A stretch of 64,000 bases of DNA from Paenibacillus brasilensis. GTDB lineage: Bacteria; Bacillota; Bacilli; Paenibacillales; Paenibacillaceae. Positions 46,596 through 54,902 of the stretch are shown piece by piece (the first letter of the stretch is position 1; every line of letters begins with the position of its first letter). The notes below the pieces were generated by a model. It did not search any database, had not been told where the DNA came from, and saw only the letters and a list, made by a program, of their open reading frames with translations. The translations under genes and the position numbers were made by a program. Location: contig NZ_CP045298.1 in assembly GCF_009363115.1 (NCBI RefSeq), forward strand, positions 2,076,001 to 2,140,000. The letters are read 5' to 3'.

Positions 46596-46946
46596 TCAAT
46601 GATCTGCTTTTAAATCTAGGCCAAATCTCTTCAGCTCAATAAAAATACCCTCCAGTCGCTTCCCTTTTTCCGTTAACGAATATTCGACACGCGGGGGAAC
46701 CTCGGGATAAACCTTCCTCTCCAACAAACCATTGTCTTCAAGCTCCTTCAGGCGTAGGGAAAGCGTTTTGGGACTAATCCCCTTCATGGACTTCAAAAGC
46801 TGGCTAAATCGCAATGTTCCTTCGATAAGAAGGTCACGAATGATTAAAAAGGTCCATTTCGTTCCAATTAAATCAAGCGTCTGGGCAATAGGGCATGGCT
46901 CGCCTGGTATCCCTTTGGTTAATTCAATGGGCTCTTGAACGTGCAT
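46596..46946 (-). CDS. HxlR-family transcriptional regulator
   Basis: The protein has the HxlR signature: CPIAQTLDLIGTKWTFLIIR, then LRFSQLLKSMKGISPKTLSL, RLKELEDNGLLERKVYPEVP and PRVEYSLTEKGKRL. The N-terminal Cys is in the position used for redox or electrophile sensing in this family. The frame runs to 47030, but the ATG at 46946 (MHVQEPIE) is 9 bases after GGGAGG. It is divergent from a flavodoxin-fold reductase and an SDR gene, its likely targets. Confidence 0.88.
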   Translation of the reverse strand: MHVQEPIELTKGIPGEPCPIAQTLDLIGTKWTFLIIRDLLIEGTLRFSQLLKSMKGISPKTLSLRLKELEDNGLLERKVYPEVPPRVEYSLTEKGKRLEGIFIELKRFGLDLKADH

Positions 46947-47000
46947 AGGAACCATCCTCCCAATAATATCTGCTAAACCCAATAGTATCACAATAATTCC

Positions 47001-47042
47001 TTTAGGGAAACTATATGAATTAAATATCACTACTTCCCTAAA
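47001..47042. promoter_or_regulatory. Inverted repeat, candidate HxlR operator
   Basis: TTTAGGGAA (47001-47009) and TTCCCTAAA (47034-47042) are exact inverted copies with 24 bases between, each followed or preceded by ATATGAATT/TGAATT-like sequence, in the region between the divergent HxlR and reductase genes. Confidence 0.5.
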
Positions 47043-47158
47043 TGAATTTAATACATATACAATATCGTTGTAGCAGAGAACACGTTCTCTAACATAAGGA
47101 GGTAATTAACCGTTGGGAACAGGGGTAACAAAGACAGTAGGAAAAGGGGATGGAGAAA

Positions 47159-47710
47159 ATGAAAAATATACTCATCATTAATGGTCATCAAAAGTATGAT
47201 GCGGCCGAAGGAAAATTGAACCAAACCTTGATGGACAATATGGTGCGGCTCTTAAGTAAAGAGAACAACATCAAAACAACGATTATTCAAAACGGCTATA
47301 CGATTAGCGAGGAACACGAAAAGTTCCTATGGGCGGATGTGGTCATCTACCAAACGCCTATCTATTGGTTCAGTGTTCCAGGATTATTGAAGACTTATAT
47401 GGATGAAGTTTACGCTTACGGTCTATTCTTCACGGGTGCTCGTGAATATGGAAACGGCGGCTTGTTAACCGACAAAAAATATATGTTCTCAACGACCTGG
47501 AATGCCCCGGAAAAAGCCTTTAATGATCCAGCTCGCTTTTTTAATGGCGATAGCTTGGAAGGAGCGCTCCGTCATTTGCATTCTGCACATACATTTCTCG
47601 GCATGAAGCCTCTGAAGAGCTTTGCATGCTATGACGTCGTTAAAAACCCGAATATCCCCCAATTTATTACCAACCTTGATACACATCTACAAGCCGTATT
47701 CAATGATTAA
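47159..47710 (+). CDS. NAD(P)H-dependent oxidoreductase, flavodoxin-like fold (MdaB type)
   Basis: The protein starts ILIINGHQKYDAAEGKLNQT and carries WADVVIYQTPIYWFSVPGLL (the FMN-binding PxYW region) and the MdaB/KefF-like LKTYMDEVYAYG. Such enzymes reduce quinones by two electrons. Start at 47159 (MKNIL) after GGGGATGGAG. It is 30 bp ahead of an SDR gene and forms an operon with it, under probable HxlR control, so a quinone/electrophile stress response is plausible. Confidence 0.85.
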   Translation: MKNILIINGHQKYDAAEGKLNQTLMDNMVRLLSKENNIKTTIIQNGYTISEEHEKFLWADVVIYQTPIYWFSVPGLLKTYMDEVYAYGLFFTGAREYGNGGLLTDKKYMFSTTWNAPEKAFNDPARFFNGDSLEGALRHLHSAHTFLGMKPLKSFACYDVVKNPNIPQFITNLDTHLQAVFND

Positions 47711-47740
47711 TACATTCAGCTAACATAGGAGGTTATTGAA

Positions 47741-48451
47741 TTGAAAAATCAAAAAATTGTGATTATTGGTGGAAGCTCTGGTATTGGTTTAGAGACAGCC
47801 AAGCAAGTCATTTCGCTGGGTGCGGAAGTGGTTATCGCCAGCCGCTCGGAAGATAAATTGCACAAGGCCAAAGAAATGCTGGGCCCACGGGCTGCAGCGT
47901 ATGTGCTCGATACGACAGATGAGCAGCAGGTAAAGTCCTTTTTTGAACAAGTCGGCGGATATGATCATTTGGTCATTAGTGCAGCAGAAACATCCGGTGG
48001 ATCATTTCTCCAGTTGGAAACGGATCAAGCGCGCAAGCTATTCGAAAACAAGTTTTGGGGCCAATATTATGCAGCTAAGTACGGAGCACCGAAGCTCTCA
48101 GCCCAGGGGTCCATTACCCTATTTTCCGGTGTGGTGGCATACAAACCGATGATTGGGTCCTCAGCGCTTGGAGCTGTTAATGCAGCCGTTTCAAATCTGG
48201 GGCAAACCTTGGCGCTGGAGCTTGCTCCGATCCGCGTGAATATCGTCTCACCCGGCATTATTGATACACCTTCCCGCAGCAAAATGCCTGAAAATGCACG
48301 TAATCAGTTCTATGATACGGTGGCAAACAAGCTCCCTGTAAAACGAGTGGGGCATCCGGAGGATGTTGCACAAGGCGTACTTTATTTAATCCAAAATCAT
48401 TTTGTGACCGGAACCATTCTCCATGTGGATGGAGGGCACTCTCTAACATAA
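47741..48451 (+). CDS. Short-chain dehydrogenase/reductase (SDR)
   Basis: A 236-aa SDR starting at TTG after AGGAGG. The cofactor motif is GGSSGIGLETAK near residue 9 and a late LSPG-like loop is IVSPGIIDTPSR. The expected catalytic region reads LFSGVVAYKPMIGSSALGAV: the usual YxxxK Tyr is not in register, so catalysis may differ from classical SDRs. Second gene of the HxlR-linked operon. Confidence 0.82.
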   Translation: MKNQKIVIIGGSSGIGLETAKQVISLGAEVVIASRSEDKLHKAKEMLGPRAAAYVLDTTDEQQVKSFFEQVGGYDHLVISAAETSGGSFLQLETDQARKLFENKFWGQYYAAKYGAPKLSAQGSITLFSGVVAYKPMIGSSALGAVNAAVSNLGQTLALELAPIRVNIVSPGIIDTPSRSKMPENARNQFYDTVANKLPVKRVGHPEDVAQGVLYLIQNHFVTGTILHVDGGHSLT

Positions 48452-48547
48452 ATGCTCTACTAAAAATGATCCCTGGCTAGAGCACAGCTTGAACTTAACA
48501 AACGGAGAACGCTCCCGCGCCTTTGCTTGGGCGTCCTCCTTCTTAGC

Positions 48548-49294
48548 TCACCAATGAGCTTTATTCCAACGCTGAATCCGACGTTTGTTTCTCAAAATAG
48601 TGTGAATCATCTTATGATTGGGGAGCTGCTTGAACAACTTATGTCCGGGATGCGGATTGGCCTCGATAATCCAGATTTGACCACTCTTCTCAATAGCAAG
48701 ATCAATCCCCAGCTCGCGAAACGGATGATTTTTATCTATCGTGTCGGCAACCATTTTAGAAAGTTCAACGATCTGGTCCAGAATCTCTTTCATTTTCGTT
48801 CTGTCATGTTTAAAGACCTTTAAAAGCACCTTGGACAACGGTGCCGCATGTCCCCCTTTGCGGTAATTGGTAACCACTTTTCGGGGTGCGGCAACACGGC
48901 CAGTTATTCCTGAAATGATCCATTCCGACTCCGGCTTCTGCATATATACCCTGGCATCAAAAATCGAACCTTTGTACTTAGCTAACCGAAGCCCTTGCTG
49001 TACCAAATAACGGCGGTGGGGCATCCGAAAGGTTCTGATCGCTTTTCTCACTTTGTGGGCTCTGACTATTCTTCGACTGGAGCCGCAGCGAATCTCATAC
49101 CTCCTCCCCAGCTTTTTGGCCCGTATGATACCAGTCCCTCCGCTTCCAAAATTAGGCTTAATGAAAACCGTCCGATGTTCGTCCAGCATACGCAATGTCC
49201 TTGCATTGCTTATCCAACGGGTTTCCGGCAAATGAGAACTTAAAACGGGATGTTGTCGCATTTCCTTATATTGAATCATCTTTCCAATGGGCAC
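48548..49294 (-). CDS. YheC/YheD-family ATP-grasp protein (copy 1)
   Basis: The ATP-grasp core is visible as VFIKPNFGSGGTGIIRAKKL (glycine loop), YLVQQGLRLAKYKGSIFDAR and the metal-site end ELGIDLAIEKSGQIWIIEAN. YheC/YheD proteins are associated with endospore coat in Bacillus. The start is GTG 49294 (PIGKMIQYKEM), after GAGGGATACTC, matching the start of the paralogue at 58.8 kb. It and that paralogue are closely similar (shared HPVL-HLPET), so they arose by duplication. It is convergent with the HxlR-linked SDR. Confidence 0.82.
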   Translation of the reverse strand: MPIGKMIQYKEMRQHPVLSSHLPETRWISNARTLRMLDEHRTVFIKPNFGSGGTGIIRAKKLGRRYEIRCGSSRRIVRAHKVRKAIRTFRMPHRRYLVQQGLRLAKYKGSIFDARVYMQKPESEWIISGITGRVAAPRKVVTNYRKGGHAAPLSKVLLKVFKHDRTKMKEILDQIVELSKMVADTIDKNHPFRELGIDLAIEKSGQIWIIEANPHPGHKLFKQLPNHKMIHTILRNKRRIQRWNKAHW

Positions 49295-49558
49295 GAGTAT
49301 CCCTCTATTCTGTGGGTTTTTGCACGCATTACATGAATATGCATCCATAATCTACCTTGGTAACGGCGAATGCCACAGTTTGCTATAAAAGAGGCAAACT
49401 CCTCCTATCCTACCTTTTTTGATTCAATAGAGATGCGTAATGTGTGCATTACACGGCGCATTATTGGATGTGCCTATAAATGTGATTCCAATTATATATT
49501 AGACCAATACCAGCTTCGGATATATGATGTTAAAAATACCGTGAGGAGGAGCACTAAC

Positions 49559-49977
49559 ATGTCCATTTATGATTTCCAGGCAACCACCATTTACGGGAAA
49601 CCAGTTGAATTCTCAGAGTATAGAGGAAAAGTTCTCCTTATTGTAAATACAGCCAGCAAATGCAGGTAATTTACCAAAATGAACATGGCTTAACGTTCCC
49701 GCTATTTGAGAAAACAGACGTCAGAGGTCCTTCTTCCCTCCCATTATTTCAGTATCTGACGCAGCAGGCACCCTTTCAAGGCTTCGATCCCCAGACCAAG
49801 GAAGGCCGATTCATGGATAGCTTTCTTCGGGATAAGCATCCAGAAATATACGCTGACGACGGGATCAAGTGGAACTTCTCCAAATTTCTGATTGATCGTG
49901 ATGGTCATGTAAGAGGAAGGTTTGAAGTAACGACAGAGCTCTCTGCCATAGAAGCTGTCATCCAATCACTGTTATAG
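49559..49977 (+). pseudogene. Glutathione peroxidase-like gene with internal deletion
   Basis: The ATG at 49559 after GGAGGAG opens MSIYDFQATTIYGKPVEFSE, then GKVLLIVNTASKC with the peroxidatic Cys, then stops at TAA. In the next frame QNEHGLTFPLFEKTDVRGPS to the end is the C-terminal half of the same family (IKWNFSKFLIDRDGHV). About 40 residues are missing between them, including the segment with the catalytic Gln. The enzyme cannot work. Confidence 0.8.
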
Positions 49978-50011
49978 CTTCTCTGCTGTCTCCTTTAAAT
50001 ATTTTCAGAAA

Positions 50012-50055
50012 AGAGTATCAAGTGACAAATATTATTTTTTGTCATTTGATACTCT
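50012..50055. terminator. Long inverted repeat between gpx remnant and TetR gene
   Basis: AGAGTATCAAGTGACAAA and TTTGTCATTTGATACTCT form a stem with one mismatch. It may end the gpx transcript; being just upstream of a TetR gene it could also be an operator. Confidence 0.6.
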
Positions 50056-50110
50056 TTGTGTTATCCTGATTGCAAGGAGGTGAATTACACGGCAAATACG
50101 TCGTGTTTCT

Positions 50111-50707
50111 ATGGAAAAACTCTCAGAAGTGTTAACTAAGGAACAGATTCTTAGCGCGACAGAAGAAACGCTCAAGCGTTTTGGTATAGCCAAAACCTCC
50201 GTGACCGATGTGGCTAAAGTATTAGGTGTGAGTCATGGCACCATCTACCGACATTTTAATAGCAAAGCTGAACTTCTCGAAGGTGTAACCGAAAAATGGC
50301 TGAATGAAAAGATTATCGCTCCACTGTCGAAGGTGTGCCTGGATTCATCCTTAACAGGCGCATCCCTTTTAAAACGATATTTACAGACTTTGGTCGAACT
50401 CAAGCATTACTACGCCCGTGATGACGAGGAGATGTTTCGGATGTACACCCGGGTCACCGAGCAAGCGGCTGATTTAATCGAGCAGCATATAGACCATATT
50501 GTTAGGCAACTCGCTGATATCATTACACGGGAGGGCATCACATCGGATCAGCCAGCTCAACTGGCTCGTACTCTTTTTTATGCTACAGCCCGCTTTCATC
50601 ACCCTGCTCATGCTTATGAATGGAAGAATCCTAAAATAGATCAAGAGTTTTTGGATGTGTGGGCGCTTTTGGAAAATGGAATCTCTTCAAAAATATATGG
50701 AAGGTAG
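50111..50707 (+). CDS. TetR-family transcriptional regulator
   Basis: The N-terminal HTH is ILSATEETLKRFGIAKTSVT followed by DVAKVLGVSHGTIYRHFNSK. The C-terminal ligand domain is diverse. The best binding site (AAGGAGG, 50076) is over 25 bases from the ATG, so initiation may be weak or the site serves a leader. It is 11 bp upstream of an SDR gene and begins a TetR-SDR-Crp cluster. Confidence 0.88.
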   Translation: MEKLSEVLTKEQILSATEETLKRFGIAKTSVTDVAKVLGVSHGTIYRHFNSKAELLEGVTEKWLNEKIIAPLSKVCLDSSLTGASLLKRYLQTLVELKHYYARDDEEMFRMYTRVTEQAADLIEQHIDHIVRQLADIITREGITSDQPAQLARTLFYATARFHHPAHAYEWKNPKIDQEFLDVWALLENGISSKIYGR

Positions 50708-50718
50708 GTTGAATACGC

Positions 50719-51459
50719 ATGAAACAATTGGACGGAAAAATAGCGATTGTCACCGGATCATCAAGAGGAATTGGACGTGTCATTGCGGAGCAACTGGCGG
50801 AACTGGGCGCTCATGTAGTCATTAATTATGCCAGCAGCCCGGATAAAGCCCAACAGGTCGTAGAAGGTATTATTGAAAAAGGCGGCAAAGCTATCGCGCT
50901 CCACGCCGATCTGGGCAAGATAAGTGATATTGAAGCATTATTTACGAATACCATTGCTGAATTTGGCAGATTAGATATTCTGGTTAACAATGCCGGACTG
51001 ATGATTACCAAGCCGCTTGCAGACGTGACAGAAGCCGATTTTGACAAACAGTTTGCACTGAATGTAAAAGGCACCTTCTTTGCTTGCCAGCAGGCGATGA
51101 AGCACATGGAGAACTACGGAAGAATCGTAAACCTGTCCACGTCCGTAATTGGACAAATGTTCCCGGCCTACAGCGTATACGCAGGTACTAAAGGTGCCGT
51201 TGAACAATTTACCCGCCAGCTTGCGAAAGAGTTCGGAAATAAACATATTACGATTAATGCCGTGGCTCCCGGCCCTGTAAATACCGAGCTTTTTCAAGAA
51301 GGGAAAACCGCGCAGCAAATCGAAGGTATGAAAAAGCTGAATGCGTTCGGCCGTCTAGGTGAACCCGAGGATATTGCAGATGTGATTGAGTTTCTGGTCA
51401 GCGCCAAATCACAATGGGTTACCGGGCAGACGATCCGCGTCAACGGGGGATTTATCTAA
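50719..51459 (+). CDS. Short-chain dehydrogenase/reductase (SDR)
   Basis: A classical 246-aa SDR: TGSSRGIGRVIAEQLAELGA near residue 12, NNAGL near 88, and the catalytic Tyr/Lys in YSVYAGTKGAVEQFTRQLAK. The PG motif is VAPGPVNTELF. Third SDR of the window. It is probably under the control of the TetR regulator upstream. Confidence 0.9.
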   Translation: MKQLDGKIAIVTGSSRGIGRVIAEQLAELGAHVVINYASSPDKAQQVVEGIIEKGGKAIALHADLGKISDIEALFTNTIAEFGRLDILVNNAGLMITKPLADVTEADFDKQFALNVKGTFFACQQAMKHMENYGRIVNLSTSVIGQMFPAYSVYAGTKGAVEQFTRQLAKEFGNKHITINAVAPGPVNTELFQEGKTAQQIEGMKKLNAFGRLGEPEDIADVIEFLVSAKSQWVTGQTIRVNGGFI

Positions 51460-51517
51460 AAAATTGAAATCGAATGATGCAAAATGCAGGTACATGGAAT
51501 GGAGGCTGCACACGTTC

Positions 51518-52054
51518 ATGATATTACACAAAGGTGAAACCCTATTTCGACAAGGGGAATCCGGCCCTCTGTATCGGCTAAAGAGCGGCTTGTTAAAAAT
51601 CATCCGAGTCCACGAGGATGGCTCGCAAATTTTAGTCAACGTTATTGTGCCCGATGAAATCATCCCGCATCACTCCCTAATCAGCCCCAATCCGTATTAT
51701 GGTACAGCGATCGCACTGGTATCCTGTGAGATTGAGGTTCTGTCACAAAAGGAATGGTACCAATCGCTAGAGCAGGACCCGACGCAATGCCGGGCTATCG
51801 CTTTGCAGCTACAAGACAAACTGCGCATGATGCAGCAGCGGATCGACCAGCTCACTGAAGTTTCGCCTGCTGAAAAGCTTCGGAAACTTCAGAACTGGTT
51901 CCACTCCTATATTGCACCCGCCACATTAACGGACGTGCTGACACAAGAGGAAATCGGACAATTCATCGGGCTGCGCCGGGAAACGATTAACCGGCTATTG
52001 CGTGCTTCAAACGCTCCTTCTGCAAGAGATGATGCCGATAATGCATCTCGATAA
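51518..52054 (+). CDS. Crp/Fnr-family regulator
   Basis: An N-terminal cyclic-nucleotide-binding-like barrel (LHKGETLFRQGESGPLYRLK, SGLLKIIRVHEDGSQILVNV) and a C-terminal HTH (LTQEEIGQFIGLRRETINRL). The frame runs back to 51386; ATG 51518 and ATG 51494 are both possible starts, the former 12 bases after GGAGG. The N-terminus has no FNR-type cysteine cluster. Its 3' end overlaps the convergent DinB gene by 68 bp. YeiL/Crp-like function unknown. Confidence 0.8.
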   Translation: MILHKGETLFRQGESGPLYRLKSGLLKIIRVHEDGSQILVNVIVPDEIIPHHSLISPNPYYGTAIALVSCEIEVLSQKEWYQSLEQDPTQCRAIALQLQDKLRMMQQRIDQLTEVSPAEKLRKLQNWFHSYIAPATLTDVLTQEEIGQFIGLRRETINRLLRASNAPSARDDADNASR

Positions 52055-52508
52055 GCATAAACCACTCCCTGGCATTCAGCGCACCAAATCTGGGATGAGG
52101 GATGGTACACCCTTCTGACGATTTACGGAGGACAGGTTCAACCTCTCTCATTTGGCGGACCACAGCCTGTAATCCCTCCACAATGTCTTCTTTGCTCGTC
52201 GGTTGCGGAGGAGTGTACTGCGAAGATGGTGGGACCTGGATACGCACTGGCGGAAAGCCTCCCAGATCAAAAACGGCTGTGCCCGCCTCCGTTTTAGCCC
52301 CCATCTCACCATCTGGCTTTAGGCAAAGCTCGATATTTTTAAGCTGCATATGAAGGGCAGAATTCACCAAGTGGAGGTACATTTGCCCAAGTGACCATTC
52401 ACCCTCCTGCGGTGTATACTGCAATTGCTCCAAGCTAAAGCTGTCCAATTCATGGAGATAGTGTTGTACCGTTTCTTCAAAACGCTGTAAAGTTTCAATT
52501 GTATTCAT
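51987..52508 (-). CDS. DinB-family protein
   Basis: A four-helix DinB/YfiT-like protein of 173 aa: TVQHYLHELDSFSLEQLQYT, WSLGQMYLHLVNSALHM (first metal His) and WFMLIEMHYRHHLLQKERL (second pair). The start at 52508 (MNTIETLQRF) follows AAGGGG; the open frame goes to 52535. It lies 67 bp downstream of a WYL regulator on the same strand with a shared palindrome between them, so the two are probably a regulator-target pair. Confidence 0.82.
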   Translation of the reverse strand: MNTIETLQRFEETVQHYLHELDSFSLEQLQYTPQEGEWSLGQMYLHLVNSALHMQLKNIELCLKPDGEMGAKTEAGTAVFDLGGFPPVRIQVPPSSQYTPPQPTSKEDIVEGLQAVVRQMREVEPVLRKSSEGCTIPHPRFGALNAREWFMLIEMHYRHHLLQKERLKHAIAG

Positions 52509-52555
52509 ATACTTAAATACACCCCTTTTCATCAAGTAGCTTTACTATACACAAA

Positions 52556-52583
52556 TGCTACTGACAGCAGTATGTCAGTAGCA
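52556..52583. promoter_or_regulatory. Palindrome over the WYL regulator stop codon
   Basis: TGCTACTGACA (52556-52566) and TGTCAGTAGCA (52573-52583) form a perfect 11-bp inverted repeat. It covers the last codons of the WYL regulator and lies 48 bp before the DinB start. Almost the same palindrome covers the stop of the WYL remnant upstream of the VOC gene (37445-37468). Confidence 0.65.
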
Positions 52584-53519
52584 TTTCAACATTTTTTCGA
52601 CTTCTGCACGTACTCGCTCTCGAAGGGTCTCAGGCTCCAGAACGACCATATCCGCACCCCATCCGAGTATCCATTGCAGTAATTCCTCCGGCTGCCTCAC
52701 GCGAAAGAGTACATGCAATCCATCTGCACGCTCCTCCATGGTCTCCATGTAAAAATTGCTCGCTTCCCTCACTTTATCTGCGATATGTGGATGAGCTAAT
52801 ATACGAACATACACATGACGGTCATCGACTTGCTTGTAATCCTGTAAATTAAAATCGACAGGGAGCTGAAACCTGTCCTCCAGCACGGTCAGCTCGTCCA
52901 TACGGGACAAGCGGAAGTGGCGAAGCTGCTGCCGTAATTCACATTGCCCCATCAAAACCCACGAACCATGAAACAGTACAAGACCGTAGGGTGCAACTAC
53001 ACGCACACTTTGACGATTCCCATCGGCCTCTGGCATTCTTTTGGAGTAGCTGAAGCGTACCTTTTGTTTTTCCAATATCGCGAGACGCAGCGTTTCCAGA
53101 TAGGTTTTTTCTCTAGGATCTACTCCTTTACCCCCTGCGAACAGCCTGATGGTGGTACGCACCCGCGAAACCTCCCTGCGAATGCTCTCCGGTAAAATAG
53201 CTTCGATCTTCCGTCGGGAAGATTGCGCCTTGCTGCCGTATTCTGTATCAAATTTCTGCTCGACAAAATCTGTTCCTATCAGCAACGCTACGGCCTCTTC
53301 CACGTTAAAGCTCACTGGCGGCAGGAAGTAGCCCTCCATTAAGGAATATCCGATGCCTGGTGCTCCCACAATCGGTACACCCGATTCGCTTAAAGCCTGT
53401 ATATCCCGATAGATGGTTCTTACACTCGTTTCAAATATAGCCGCCAAATCCTCTGCCCGTAAAATATGCTTGCGTTGCAGCTCTAGCACAATCGCTAGCA
53501 AACGGTCTGTTTTATTCAT
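52575..53519 (-). CDS. WYL-domain (YafY-type) transcriptional regulator
   Basis: An N-terminal HTH_11 (LLAIVLELQRKHILRAEDLA, SVRTIYRDIQALSESGVPIV) and a WYL ligand domain (KVRFSYSKRM, VVAPYGLVLFHGSWVLMGQC, FRLSRMDELTVLEDRF). The end LEPETLRERVRAEVEKML is the standard WCX ending. The start at 53519 (MNKTDRLLA) follows GAGGGGG; the frame is open to 53585. The DinB gene downstream is its likely target. Confidence 0.88.
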   Translation of the reverse strand: MNKTDRLLAIVLELQRKHILRAEDLAAIFETSVRTIYRDIQALSESGVPIVGAPGIGYSLMEGYFLPPVSFNVEEAVALLIGTDFVEQKFDTEYGSKAQSSRRKIEAILPESIRREVSRVRTTIRLFAGGKGVDPREKTYLETLRLAILEKQKVRFSYSKRMPEADGNRQSVRVVAPYGLVLFHGSWVLMGQCELRQQLRHFRLSRMDELTVLEDRFQLPVDFNLQDYKQVDDRHVYVRILAHPHIADKVREASNFYMETMEERADGLHVLFRVRQPEELLQWILGWGADMVVLEPETLRERVRAEVEKMLKCY

Positions 53520-53560
53520 ACCAGGGAACCCCCTCTGGAGGAATCTACATGTACTAATAA

Positions 53561-53609
53561 TAAAAGAGCAATAAGGGCAGTACAACTACTGCAGCTTATT
53601 GCTCTTTTA
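53561..53609. terminator. Terminator after the GIY-YIG gene
   Basis: TAAAAGAGCAATAAG pairs perfectly with CTTATTGCTCTTTTA. Confidence 0.75.
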
Positions 53610-53631
53610 TATTGCATACCGGGTCACTCCA

Positions 53632-53988
53632 TTACTTGAAAAACACTTTTTCGACGTTATACTTGGCCTTTTGTGAATTGATGATGTAGGTTTCATAAAT
53701 TTCTCGTTCTACCGCATCTTCCACAATACAAACCTCGATAAGCGCCACTTCATTCCGATACGCTTTCATCGGCGATACCGTATCTTCAAAATGCTTTTTA
53801 ATTCTTTGTCTCAGCTTTCTTGCTTTACCAACGAACAGCAATTCCTCCTGTGCGTTATAGAACATAAAGATACCAGCCTTGTCTCTAGGGATCAGGTGAA
53901 AATCTGTAAATCCGTAAATATGGCTGAGCTCAGGGTTAACCTGCTTGGTAATCGTAATGTCCGGGGTGGGAATCGTTATATTGATCAT
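53632..53988 (-). CDS. GIY-YIG-family nuclease-like protein
   Basis: A 118-aa protein with a degenerate GIY-YIG core: AGIFMFYNAQEELLFVGKAR (GIF in place of GIY, LFVGKA in place of YIGKA), followed by LRQRIKKHFED with the catalytic Arg, and the Glu region EREIYETYII. Stand-alone single-domain GIY-YIG proteins are common and of unknown function. Start at ATG 53988; terminator follows. Confidence 0.8.
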   Translation of the reverse strand: MINITIPTPDITITKQVNPELSHIYGFTDFHLIPRDKAGIFMFYNAQEELLFVGKARKLRQRIKKHFEDTVSPMKAYRNEVALIEVCIVEDAVEREIYETYIINSQKAKYNVEKVFFK

Positions 53989-54145
53989 TGTGTCACTTCC
54001 TCATTGTATATAGGTGTACATACTATCACAAATATGAAGGTAACACCATTGAAGATCGTCAAAGGGACGGACCAACGATGACAAATAACCCAGGCAGAAG
54101 CCTCTTTCGTAATCTGTTCACGAGAGAAGGTACAGTCATTTTGTA

Positions 54146-54886
54146 TCAACCGTTTTTGTAATCCGTAATGCGATGATACATCGTTTTATCCTTCAGCTTA
54201 CGGAAATGGGATCTTGCCGGAAAAAGATTAGCTTCAATAATCCCGACACGTCCTTTTCGGTCTATTCCAATGTCCAGTCCATATATACGGTGCCCCGGGA
54301 AAAAAGTGCTTAATCTCTTCGCGGAACGGATGGAAACACGATCAATATGGGACTCTAATGCACTGGCAGACAGGTGTCGAATGGAGGATTGTCGAATGCC
54401 GGATTTAAAATGGTATAATGTTCCCTTACTCCGTGTATTGTTGGAAACAAAATAGCCTTTGCCTGCAACTTTGATAACCTTGCCTGTGACTACCCATACA
54501 GATGAGTTAATTCTCCGTTGAATGATGACTCTCATATCAAAAGGGCGTTTGTTGATGGTCGGACGGGTAATTCTGCGTTGAATCATATAACTGGCGTTCC
54601 CGATTTTTCTTCTAATATAATGATACGTATTGGTTCTGCCCCGTACTAAAGTTCTTTTATTCTCGTAGTGTACGATGTACTCATGGTTTCCTACCCAGGA
54701 GACCTGAAAGATCCCCCGGCCACGACTCCCCCACACCGGTTTCACGATAACATGCCCATACTTGGAGAGAAGCTTCGAAAAATTATACCTGTCCAGTAGC
54801 TTCGTTTCGGGGACGTAAGACCTCAGAGACGCATGCCTTCTCAATAACAAATATTTATACCACTTATCCTTTGCTGCTGATGCCAT
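54146..54886 (-). CDS. YheC/YheD-family ATP-grasp protein (copy 3)
   Basis: The ATP-grasp core is GHVIVKPVWGSRGRGIFQVS (glycine loop), ASYMIQRRITRPTINKRPFD, and the metal-binding end YGLDIGIDRKGRVGIIEANL. It is a distinct branch from copies 1 and 2: the N-terminus is MASAAKDKWYKYLLLRRHAS and no VPIGKM is present. Last gene of the AEP operon, 16 bp after the aminotransferase stop (ATG at 54886). The function is probably ATP-dependent ligation; in this setting either a spore-surface role or joining of AEP to another molecule. Confidence 0.82.
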   Translation of the reverse strand: MASAAKDKWYKYLLLRRHASLRSYVPETKLLDRYNFSKLLSKYGHVIVKPVWGSRGRGIFQVSWVGNHEYIVHYENKRTLVRGRTNTYHYIRRKIGNASYMIQRRITRPTINKRPFDMRVIIQRRINSSVWVVTGKVIKVAGKGYFVSNNTRSKGTLYHFKSGIRQSSIRHLSASALESHIDRVSIRSAKRLSTFFPGHRIYGLDIGIDRKGRVGIIEANLFPARSHFRKLKDKTMYHRITDYKNG

Positions 54887-54902
54887 AGGGACTCCACCTT
54901 TC

